Source of the DNA: Pleomorphomonas diazotrophica
GTDB taxonomy: Bacteria; Pseudomonadota; Alphaproteobacteria; Rhizobiales; Pleomorphomonadaceae
DNA: 64,000 nucleotides
Assembly: GCF_002844595.1 (NCBI RefSeq)
Contig: NZ_PJNW01000014.1
Location: 1-64,000, forward strand
Direction: 5' to 3'
The number at the start of each line of letters is the position of its first letter. Within the stretch, counting starts at the first letter, position 1. The notes under the pieces are model-generated. The model saw only the letters and a program-made list of their open reading frames with translations, searched no databases and was not told the origin of the DNA. The position numbers and the translations under genes were made by a program. Shown piece by piece: positions 1 to 6,618 of this stretch.

Positions 1-241
1 GGTGAAAACCGAGAGGGCTTTTTGCGTTTGAGCCCGTCCGACCGTCAAACCGACGAGCAACCACCGTCAGGGCCAAAAGGCAAACCATCAGAGGCGCCAT
101 GGCCTAGACGCCGTGGAATGGGTGGAACGTGCCACGAGGTCGAAATATAAGTCTTTGGTCCGACACATGGTTTTCAGATGAATTGTCGCACCGAGACTGG
201 ATTCTCACCGGAAGGTGAAGCGCGCTCTTAGCCTCTTTTCA
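1..241. other. Upstream region without recognised gene
   Basis: No convincing coding frame, tRNA or repeat is seen between the window edge and the csbD-like promoter. The only long open frame here runs on the minus strand antisense to the amylase and is judged a GC-rich shadow. The stretch may be the tail of an upstream intergenic region. Confidence 0.5.
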
Positions 242-266
242 GGAACCAAGCGATCCTTACTACGTT
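242..266 (+). promoter_or_regulatory. Putative EcfG (general stress sigma factor) promoter
   Basis: A -35-like GGAAC (242-246) is followed after 16 nt by CGTT (263-266). This matches the alphaproteobacterial EcfG consensus GGAAC-N16/17-CGTT. It lies about 55 bp upstream of the CsbD-like gene, a typical general-stress target. Motif and spacing are seen; sigma factor use is inferred. Confidence 0.6.
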
Positions 267-320
267 TCATTCACGGTTCCCCGAACCGAAACTTTCAATG
301 AGACGTGAAGGGAGATCGTC

Positions 321-512
321 ATGAGTTCCACCACCGACAAGATCAAGGGCTATACCAACGAGGCCGTTGGCAAGGCCAAGCGGGCCGCCGGCGAGGCGCT
401 CGACGATCCGGACCTGAAGCTCGAGGGCGACATTCAGGAAGCCAAGGGCGACACCCAGAAGGCCGTCGGCAAGGGCAAGGAAGCCCTGAAGGACACGATC
501 GACAAGCTCTGA
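321..512 (+). CDS. CsbD family stress-response protein
   Basis: A 63-residue, highly charged, Lys/Asp/Glu-rich protein with the CsbD pattern: DKIKG near the N-terminus, then repeated EAVGKAK / QKAVGKGK segments predicted as amphipathic helices. CsbD-like proteins are small soluble stress proteins of unknown mechanism, commonly under general-stress control. The start ATG at 321 follows a GGGAG ribosome-binding site. An EcfG-like promoter lies upstream and a strong terminator hairpin downstream, so it is probably monocistronic. An overlapping open frame from 305 in another phase is a shadow. Confidence 0.88.
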   Translation: MSSTTDKIKGYTNEAVGKAKRAAGEALDDPDLKLEGDIQEAKGDTQKAVGKGKEALKDTIDKL

Positions 513-536
513 GCCACAATGCCCAGACATTCCAAT

Positions 537-576
537 GACGCTGCCGGTCCTTGAAGGAGCGGCGGCGTCTTTTGTT
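537..576 (+). terminator. Rho-independent terminator after csbD-like gene
   Basis: GACGCTGCCG (537-546) pairs with CGGCGGCGTC (560-569), with one G-U pair, and is followed by TTTTGTT. The loop can pair further through TCC/GGA. Confidence 0.75.
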
Positions 577-626
577 GACCCTGACCGCAGGGTGCGCGGC
601 AAGTAGTCTATCCTTCGAGGGCCGAG

Positions 627-2114
627 ATGATCCAGAGAACGTTGCTGCAGGCCTTTCATTGGTACTACCCCGGCGACGGACGTCTCTGGCCAGATATCGA
701 AGAGAAGGCGGCCTCGCTCGCCGAGATGGGGATTACCGACGTCTGGCTGCCGCCACCTTACAAGGGCAGCGCAGGCGGTCACTCGGTGGGCTATGATGTC
801 TACGATCTGTTCGACCTCGGTGAGTTCGACCAGAAGGGCAGCGTTTCCACCAAGTATGGCGACAGGGCCGCACTTGAGCGCGCTGCGCATGCTCTTGAGG
901 AAAAGGGCATCGGCGTCATCTACGACGTGGTCTTCAATCACAGGATGGGCGCAGACGAGACGGAGCGAGTGCGAGTGCACCGCGTCAACCCGGATAACCG
1001 GGAGGAGATCGACCCCGAGACCTTCGAGGCCACGGTGCATACGCGCTTCACCTTCCCGGGTCGGCAAGGCCGCTATTCGAAATTCATCTGGGATGCCAAA
1101 TGTTTCAGCGGGGTCGACCACATCGAGGATCCGGACGAGACGGGTGTCTTCAAACTGGTCAATGACTATGACGATGGCTGGAGCGTCGAGGTCGGCGAGG
1201 AGTTTGGGAACTTCGACTATCTGATGGGCTCGGATATCGAGTTCCGCAACAAGGCCGTCTATGAGGAGCTGAAGTATTGGGGGCGCTGGCTGATGGGTGA
1301 GTTCCCCTGCGCCGGTTTCCGCCTCGATGCGGTCAAGCACATCCCCGCCTGGTTCTTCCGCGACTGGATCGGCCACATGCGCGAGAAGGCCGGCAAGGAT
1401 CTGTTCGTCGTCGCTGAATACTGGCTTCCGGACCTCGACGCGCTTCGCACCTATCTGGACCTTGTCGATCACCAGCTCATGCTGTTCGACGTGGCGCTGC
1501 ACTATAATTTCCATGACGCCTCGAAAGGCGGTGACGGCTACGACATGCGCAAGCTGTTCGACGGCACGCTGGTTGGCGCCATGCCGGACCACGCGGTAAC
1601 GCTGGTCGCCAACCACGACACGCAGCCGCTGCAATCGCTGGAGGCCCCGGTCGAGCCATGGTTCAAGCCGCTCGCCTACGCGCTGATCCTGCTTCGGGAG
1701 CAGGGCGTGCCTTGCGTGTTTCATCCCGATCTCTATGGGGCGGACTATACCGACAAGGGCGGCGATGGCCAGGATCACCATATCGAAATGCCAGCCATCG
1801 GCTGTTTGCCGCAGTTGATCAAGGCGCGGCAGCGTTTTGCGCACGGCCCGCAGACGGATATTTTCGACGATCCGAACTGCATCGCCTTTGTACGCCGCGG
1901 GACGTCGGAGGCGCCCGGTTGCGTGGTGGTAATGACCAATGGCGGCGAGGCCGCAAAGCCAGTCGAGCTCGGCCAGGAGATGGCGGGCGTTGTCTTCCGC
2001 GACGTTCTCGGGCATCGGGATGACGAGATCACCACCGACAAGGCAGGACGGGCAAACTTTCCGGTGAACGGCGGCAGCGTCAGTGTCTGGGTGCGCGCCG
2101 ATGCCTTGAACTAG
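627..2114 (+). CDS. Cytoplasmic alpha-amylase, GH13 family
   Basis: A 495-residue glycoside hydrolase family 13 enzyme predicted to cleave alpha-1,4 glucans inside the cell, since no signal peptide is present (it begins [13 protein letters not shown]). The conserved GH13 regions are visible: DVVFNH (Asp100 region), GFRLDAVKH with nucleophile Asp234, VVAEYW with acid/base Glu264, and ANHDTQ with the third acid Asp331. Length and the FHWYYPGDG start resemble bacterial AmyS/AmyA-type cytoplasmic amylases of about 480-500 residues. A GAGGG ribosome-binding site precedes ATG 627. It probably acts on glycogen or imported maltodextrin. Confidence 0.92.
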   Translation: MIQRTLLQAFHWYYPGDGRLWPDIEEKAASLAEMGITDVWLPPPYKGSAGGHSVGYDVYDLFDLGEFDQKGSVSTKYGDRAALERAAHALEEKGIGVIYDVVFNHRMGADETERVRVHRVNPDNREEIDPETFEATVHTRFTFPGRQGRYSKFIWDAKCFSGVDHIEDPDETGVFKLVNDYDDGWSVEVGEEFGNFDYLMGSDIEFRNKAVYEELKYWGRWLMGEFPCAGFRLDAVKHIPAWFFRDWIGHMREKAGKDLFVVAEYWLPDLDALRTYLDLVDHQLMLFDVALHYNFHDASKGGDGYDMRKLFDGTLVGAMPDHAVTLVANHDTQPLQSLEAPVEPWFKPLAYALILLREQGVPCVFHPDLYGADYTDKGGDGQDHHIEMPAIGCLPQLIKARQRFAHGPQTDIFDDPNCIAFVRRGTSEAPGCVVVMTNGGEAAKPVELGQEMAGVVFRDVLGHRDDEITTDKAGRANFPVNGGSVSVWVRADALN

Positions 2115-2149
2115 GCGCTGCGCTACGGTTTCCGCAAGGGAGGAACTTC

Positions 2150-2647
2150 ATGACCTCTGATACGTTCTCGTCACGTCCCCTCGGGACGGTGCCTGCGGCG
2201 CTTGCCGCCGTCGCTCCGGTGGCTGCGGCGGCGATCATTGGCAATCTTGCCACCTTCCCCAATCTGACGCCGTGGTACGAGAGCCTTGCCAAGCCCCCTT
2301 TCAATCCTCCCAACGGCGTTTTCGGCCCGGTCTGGACGCTGCTCTATATCCTGATGTCCTGGGCGTTCTTTCGCATCCTGCGCAGCCCTGAGGGCGCTTC
2401 GCGTCGCCGCGCCATCATCTTCTTCCTGGTGCAGATCGCTCTCAATGCGGCTTGGTCCGTTGCCTTCTTCGGCTTCCATTCGCCGACGGCCGGTCTTGTC
2501 GTGATTGTCTTGCTCATCACGGCTATCGCGGCAACGGTGCATGCCTTCCTTGCCGTCGACCGCATCGCCGGCGGGGCTCTCATCCCCTATCTCGGATGGG
2601 TGGCTTTTGCGACGCTTCTCAATGCATCGATCTGGTGGCTGAACTGA
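2150..2647 (+). CDS. tspO: TspO/MBR family membrane protein
   Basis: A 165-residue integral membrane protein with about five hydrophobic segments and TspO family hallmarks: W-Y-x-S-L-x-K-P-P-F-x-P-P near residue 43, then VWTLLYILM, and a Trp-rich C-terminus ending ASIWWLN. TspO (peripheral benzodiazepine receptor homologue) binds porphyrins and modulates pigment or stress responses in alphaproteobacteria. It has a strong GGGAGG ribosome-binding site, 35 bp after the amylase, so the two could be cotranscribed. The N-terminal 15 residues before the first helix are unusually polar for the family. Confidence 0.9.
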   Translation: MTSDTFSSRPLGTVPAALAAVAPVAAAAIIGNLATFPNLTPWYESLAKPPFNPPNGVFGPVWTLLYILMSWAFFRILRSPEGASRRRAIIFFLVQIALNAAWSVAFFGFHSPTAGLVVIVLLITAIAATVHAFLAVDRIAGGALIPYLGWVAFATLLNASIWWLN

Positions 2648-2703
2648 TCGCCCCGAACCGAACGCATTATTGCGGGTGGAGAGGCAAGACTTGCGCGATG
2701 GCT

Positions 2704-2732
2704 TAAAACAAAAAGGCCGCCCGAAGGCGGCC
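2704..2732 (-). terminator. Terminator of tRNA-Gly
   Basis: GGCCGCC (2715-2721) and GGCGGCC (2726-2732) form a 7-bp stem with a CGAA loop. Read on the minus strand the stem is followed by TTTTTGTTTT, so it ends transcription of the minus-strand tRNA. Confidence 0.75.
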
Positions 2733-2764
2733 GCTTTGCAAGTCTTTGGCATTCAACCTGAAAA

Positions 2765-2839
2765 TGGAGCGGGCGATGGGATTCGAACCCACGACCCTAA
2801 CCTTGGCAAGGTTATGCTCTACCCCTGAGCTACACCCGC
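2765..2839 (-). tRNA. tRNA-Gly (anticodon GCC)
   Basis: The minus strand folds into a complete cloverleaf: acceptor GCGGGTG pairing with CGCCCGC, D arm GCTC...GAGC, anticodon stem TAACC/GGTTA with loop TTGCCAA (anticodon GCC), T loop GTTCGAATC, and encoded 3' CCA. Confidence 0.96.
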
Positions 2840-3075
2840 GCTCCGCTTTTCAGCGCGCTCCGTCGCCGGAGCGAGGCGGTATATCGCCCAAGTCGGCGGC
2901 GAATGCAACAGGCTTTTTCGACTTTTTTCGCCGGGCGCGTTTTTTTGCCGGGAAAAGGGCATGCCGAGGGAGCCAAGGCCCGGATTTTCCTGTGGTTTTG
3001 CCTTGCGCGATCCATTCATTCCTTGAAATATCGGCCGGTTCCCGGGTGCTTGCCCGTCCGCTCACGAGGTTTGCC

Positions 3076-3579
3076 ATGGCCGCGACGCGCGCCGATCTGT
3101 TCGCCTTTCTTGATCGTCTCGGTATCGTCCATCGGACGATCGAGCATCCACCGCTGCCAACCGTCGAGGCGGCCATGGCCATCTGGGGCGGCATGACCGG
3201 CGGCTTTGCCAAGAACCTGTTCGTCAAGGACAAGAAGAGCCGGCTTTTTCTGATCACCCTCAGGAAGGACGCCGCGCTCGATCTCAAACATGTGCAGGCG
3301 GCCATCGGCGCCAGTGGACGGGTGTCCTTTTGCTCCGCCGAGCAGCTCATGGAACATCTCGGCATCCTGCCCGGTTCGGTCACGCCGTTCGGCGTCATCA
3401 ACGACACCGAGGGCGTGGTGACCGTGGTGCTGGAGAGGGCGCTCATGGAACTCGATCCTGTCCACGTGCATCCGCTTGAGAACACCGCCACCACGGCGGT
3501 GTCGGCCGACGGGCTGGTCACCTTTCTCAGAGCCACCGGTCACGAGCCGCTCGTCGTCGACCTGCCACTTCTCGCGTGA
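3076..3579 (+). CDS. YbaK/ProX-type aminoacyl-tRNA deacylase
   Basis: A 167-residue single-domain protein of the YbaK/EbsC/ProX superfamily, which hydrolyses mischarged aminoacyl-tRNA; the ProX/PrdX branch acts on Ala-tRNA(Pro). Seen: HPPLPTVEAA near the start, KNLFVKDKK (substrate-lysine strand) and GVINDTEG. These are typical of stand-alone PrdX proteins of about 165 residues. The start was placed at ATG 3076 because the longer upstream frame reads through the tRNA gene and has no ProX homology. It acts in the cytoplasm as a translation-quality factor. Confidence 0.88.
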   Translation: MAATRADLFAFLDRLGIVHRTIEHPPLPTVEAAMAIWGGMTGGFAKNLFVKDKKSRLFLITLRKDAALDLKHVQAAIGASGRVSFCSAEQLMEHLGILPGSVTPFGVINDTEGVVTVVLERALMELDPVHVHPLENTATTAVSADGLVTFLRATGHEPLVVDLPLLA

Positions 3580-3607
3580 GAGAGGCGGCTGTTAAACTTG
3601 GCTCCGT

Positions 3608-3623
3608 CGCCCTATATAGGGCG
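3608..3623. promoter_or_regulatory. 16-bp perfect palindrome upstream of thioredoxin-TPR gene
   Basis: CGCCCTATATAGGGCG is a perfect palindrome 62 bp before the start of the downstream gene. It contains a TATATA core that could overlap a -10 element. It could be an operator or a chance palindrome; no regulator is assigned. Confidence 0.35.
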
Positions 3624-3685
3624 GACGAATTCCCTCGTCGCCGCCTCCTGTTGCGAGATCGGCGCCCCAGCAGTCGAGTGAGACA

Positions 3686-4624
3686 ATGAGCAGCCCGACC
3701 TTCACCTTTGGCAATGGCTTCGCCCCGCCCGGCGCCGCTCCGGCTCCGGCCGCGACGGATGATGTGATCGAGACCACCACGCGCGATTTCGCCCGCGACG
3801 TGCTCGATGCGTCGAAGGACAAGGTGGTTCTGGTCGACTTCTGGGCCGAATGGTGCGGCCCCTGCAAGCAGCTGACCCCGATCCTCGAAAAGGTGGTTCG
3901 CGACACCAAGGGCAAGGTGCGGCTCGTCAAGATGAACATCGACAACCACCCCGAGGTGGCGGGCCAACTGGGCATCCAGTCGATCCCGGCGGTGATCGCC
4001 TTCGTCAAGGGGCGCGCCGTCGACGGCTTCATGGGTGCCCAGCCCGAAAGCCAGGTGCGGCAGTTCATCGAGCGTGTCGCCGGCCCCATGGGGCCGACCG
4101 ACCAGGAGAAGCTGATCGCCGCCGGCCAGGAGGCGCTTGCGGCCGGCGATCCGCAGGCTGCTGCTGACGCTTTCCTCGCCGTGCTCGACATGGAGCCCGA
4201 GTCGCTGGTCGCCATTGGCGGCCTCGTCAGGGCTCTGACGGCCGCCGGGCAGCTCGAGGATGCGCGCACCGTGCTGGCTCGTGTGCCGGAGCTGAAAGCC
4301 GGCGACGCAGCCATCGCCGGCGCCCGTGCCGAGCTGGAGCTGGCCGAACGGGCGGCCAGCGTCGGCGACACCGACGCGCTGGCCGCCGCTGTGGCGGCCA
4401 ACCCCGCCGACCATCAGGCTCGGTTCGAGCTGGCCGAAGCGCTGGCCGCCCGGGGCGACCGGCAGGCCGCCGTCGACCAACTGGTGGAGATCGTCCGGCG
4501 CGAACGCGCCTGGAACGACGAGGCGGCGCGCAAGCAACTGGTCAAGTTCTTTGAAGCCTGGGGCATGACCGATCCGATGACGCTCTATGGGCGGCGCAAG
4601 CTGTCCTCGGTTCTGTTCTCCTGA
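3686..4624 (+). CDS. Thioredoxin-like protein with TPR C-terminus (CnoX/YbbN-like)
   Basis: A 312-residue protein. After a Pro/Ala-rich leader of about 25 residues, a thioredoxin fold (about 30-135) carries the redox motif W-C57-G-P-C60 and the cis-Pro region SIPAV. The C-terminal half is helical with TPR-like repeats (about 140-280), as in YbbN/CnoX holdases. These proteins protect clients from over-oxidation and pass them to GroEL or DnaK. The alphaproteobacterial CGPC motif suggests real disulphide activity, unlike E. coli YbbN. It is followed 16 bp later by the Lon-N gene, so cotranscription is likely. Confidence 0.87.
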   Translation: MSSPTFTFGNGFAPPGAAPAPAATDDVIETTTRDFARDVLDASKDKVVLVDFWAEWCGPCKQLTPILEKVVRDTKGKVRLVKMNIDNHPEVAGQLGIQSIPAVIAFVKGRAVDGFMGAQPESQVRQFIERVAGPMGPTDQEKLIAAGQEALAAGDPQAAADAFLAVLDMEPESLVAIGGLVRALTAAGQLEDARTVLARVPELKAGDAAIAGARAELELAERAASVGDTDALAAAVAANPADHQARFELAEALAARGDRQAAVDQLVEIVRRERAWNDEAARKQLVKFFEAWGMTDPMTLYGRRKLSSVLFS

Positions 4625-4640
4625 TCAGGAAAGGCACTCG

Positions 4641-5318
4641 ATGCAAGTCGGCAACGCAAGCTATGTCGGTCCCGCCGATCTTCCCGGCGAACTGCCCCTC
4701 TTCCCGCTGAAGGGGGTGCTTCTGCTGCCGCGCGGCTTGCTGCCGCTCATCATCTTCGAGCCGCGTTATCTCGCCATGGTCGACGCAGCGCTGGCCAGCG
4801 ACCGGCTGATCGGTATCGTCCAGCCACGCTTTGATGCCGATGACGGCATCGAGGAAGGGGCGGCCCCCCTCTGCGAGGTGGGAACGGTCGGCCGCATCAC
4901 GGCGATCGCCGAAACGGGCGACGGGCGCTATCAGGTGACGCTGACCGGCGTCTGCCGCTTCCGCCTGTTGGGCGAGGCGCCGACCGGCCTGCCTTATCGC
5001 GTCGGTCGGGTCTCCTGCGATTTCCCGGTCGATTTCGAGCCGCGGGCCGGCGAGGACGAGGTCGACCGCGCCGCTTTCCTCGCCGTCTTCGAGGCCTATC
5101 TAGAGGCCAATGAGATGGAAGCGGACTGGGACGCCGTCGAAAAGGCGTCGACCGAGGCGCTGATCAACACGCTGTCGATGATGAGCCCCTATGGCGCGGC
5201 CGAGAAGCAGGCGCTGCTCGAGGCGCCCGACCTCAAGACGCGGGCCGAAACGCTGATCGCCATCACCGAGATCACCCTGGCGCGCACCGGCGACGGCGCT
5301 CCGACCACTTTCAACTGA
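4641..5318 (+). CDS. LON peptidase N-terminal (substrate-binding) domain protein
   Basis: A 225-residue stand-alone Lon N-domain protein: [30 protein letters not shown] is the diagnostic N-terminal stretch, followed by GTVGRI and [13 protein letters not shown]. No AAA or protease domain is present. The function of free Lon-N proteins is not established; a role in recognising unfolded clients is suggested by homology. Start ATG 4641 was chosen over the earlier frame because it follows AGGAAAGG and begins the conserved domain. It lies between the thioredoxin-TPR and Trm112-like genes, a common alphaproteobacterial arrangement. Confidence 0.85.
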   Translation: MQVGNASYVGPADLPGELPLFPLKGVLLLPRGLLPLIIFEPRYLAMVDAALASDRLIGIVQPRFDADDGIEEGAAPLCEVGTVGRITAIAETGDGRYQVTLTGVCRFRLLGEAPTGLPYRVGRVSCDFPVDFEPRAGEDEVDRAAFLAVFEAYLEANEMEADWDAVEKASTEALINTLSMMSPYGAAEKQALLEAPDLKTRAETLIAITEITLARTGDGAPTTFN

Positions 5319-5328
5319 GGACCCGATC

Positions 5329-5535
5329 ATGCAGGAGAACGACGGCCGGCGGACCGGTGAGGTCGATCCAAAGCTCCTGGAGATCCTCGTCTGCCCGCTC
5401 ACCAAGGCGACGCTGGAATGGTATCCCGAGCGCCGCGAGTTGGTTTCGCGACCGGCCCGGCTCGCCTACCCGGTGCGCGACGGCGTACCGATCATGCTGC
5501 CCGACGAGGCGCGGGCGCTCGATCCCGACGAGTGA
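5329..5535 (+). CDS. Trm112 family protein
   Basis: A 68-residue protein with the Trm112/YcaR pattern [16 protein letters not shown] and [18 protein letters not shown]. Eukaryotic and archaeal Trm112 activates several methyltransferases. Bacterial members are small, often keep only part of the zinc site (here one Cys, in CPLT), and their partner is usually unknown. It begins 10 bp after the Lon-N gene and is probably in the same transcript. Confidence 0.85.
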   Translation: MQENDGRRTGEVDPKLLEILVCPLTKATLEWYPERRELVSRPARLAYPVRDGVPIMLPDEARALDPDE

Positions 5536-5560
5536 AGCCACAAGACGACGAGACTGCTGA

Positions 5561-5884
5561 TCAGGCCGGAAGGCCGCAGGCTGCCCTGAGGCGCGTCTCG
5601 GCCTCGGCGCCGGCTTCGGTGAGCCGGATGGTCTTGAGGCGCGCCGTCGAGCCCGACACCACCGCTCCCGCCGATTTCGGCAGACCGGCGGCGGCAGCCA
5701 TCAGCGCCGCCACGGCGGCGTTGGCTTTGCCGTCCTCAGGCACCGCCTTCACCCTTGCCGCCACCACCTCGCGGCCATCCGACAACGCCTTCAGGCCGTC
5801 GATGCGGTCGGAGCCGCCGCGCGGCGTCAGGCGCACCTCGACGAGGAGATCGGCGCCGTCGCGTCGGATCGGGGCTCCGGTCAT
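5561..5884 (-). CDS. DUF167 (YggU) family protein
   Basis: A 107-residue protein with the DUF167 core: LLVEVRLTPRGGSDRIDG, VAARVKAVPEDGKANAAV and a Lys-Ser motif at LPKSAGAVVSG. The fold is known from YggU structures but no reaction is assigned. The gene starts 4 bp after the stop of the YggT gene, and yggT-yggU pairs are widely conserved. It ends 25 bp from the convergent Trm112-like gene. Confidence 0.88.
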   Translation of the reverse strand: MTGAPIRRDGADLLVEVRLTPRGGSDRIDGLKALSDGREVVAARVKAVPEDGKANAAVAALMAAAAGLPKSAGAVVSGSTARLKTIRLTEAGAEAETRLRAACGLPA

Positions 5885-5888
5885 CGGA

Positions 5889-6179
5889 TCAGAAAACGTA
5901 AGGATAAATGTAGCGGATGATGATCTGCTGCAGCAGGATGATGCCGAACCACAGCACCAGGAAGGAGAGGTCCAGCCCGCCGGTGTTGGGCATGAAGCGC
6001 CTGATAGGTCGAAGCAGAGGCTCAGTCATGGTGTAGAGAAAGCCGGCGATGGCCGCCACAACCTGATTGCGCAGGTTGACGACGTTGAAAGCGACGAGCC
6101 AGGACATGATCGCCGAGGCGATCAAAATGTACATATAGAGACTGAGCACCTGGAGGAGAACGTAGAGGACGGCCTGCAT
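5889..6179 (-). CDS. YggT family membrane protein
   Basis: A 96-residue protein with two hydrophobic segments (about residues 4-30 and 66-88) separated by the YggT signature PLLRPIRRFMPNTGGLDLS. YggT proteins are inner-membrane proteins implicated in osmotic tolerance or cell-division-linked processes. Start ATG 6179 (MQAVLYVLLQV) fits the family; upstream ATGs at 6221 and 6239 would add a charged extension with no homology. It is in an operon with the DUF167 gene. Confidence 0.87.
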   Translation of the reverse strand: MQAVLYVLLQVLSLYMYILIASAIMSWLVAFNVVNLRNQVVAAIAGFLYTMTEPLLRPIRRFMPNTGGLDLSFLVLWFGIILLQQIIIRYIYPYVF

Positions 6180-6430
6180 GAATTGGTCTTTCGCGTCACG
6201 AGTTTTCCGAGATGTAGCCATGACGCGATGACGCCGCAAGGCCGCTTTATGGCCCCGACACTCGCCGATTGCCTGACGTGGTAAAGGACGAAGAGGGCAT
6301 CTCGTCGAAGGCCGCTTCTCCGCATCGGCTCAACGGGGCAAGGGGCGGGGAAAGGCTTGACAGTCTCGGTGCCTCCCCCTAAAAGCGGCTCACCCGACGC
6401 CGGGTTCGCGGCTGAAAAGCCGCGCCGGAT

Positions 6431-6506
6431 GGGGCTGTAGCTCAGATGGGAGAGCGCTGCAATCGCACTGCAGAGGTCAGGGGTTCGATTCCCCTCAGCT
6501 CCACCA
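6431..6506 (+). tRNA. tRNA-Ala (anticodon CGC)
   Basis: Complete cloverleaf: acceptor GGGGCTG with CAGCTCC, D arm GCTC/GAGC, anticodon stem CTGCA/TGCAG with loop ATCGCAC (anticodon CGC, reading GCG), T arm AGGGGTTCGATTCCCCT, and encoded CCA. The CGC isoacceptor suits a GC-rich genome. Confidence 0.95.
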
Positions 6507-6618
6507 ATTCCCCTTTGAGGGATGGTGTTCCAAGTCATCGCCAAGCCGTCAACGCCTTGCAGGGCGTTTCGACGTGCCGAGCAGATGAGCTTTCTGTCTC
6601 TTCCCGGCACGTTGCAGA

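Noticed and set aside
267-2015. 582-codon minus-strand frame antisense to the amylase
   Set aside because: The plus strand encodes a clear GH13 enzyme with all catalytic motifs; the antisense frame is a GC-skew shadow without domain features.
6431-6540. tRNA-Ala 3' end as a phage or island attachment site
   Set aside because: No second copy of the tRNA 3' end was found in the window and no integrase gene is nearby.
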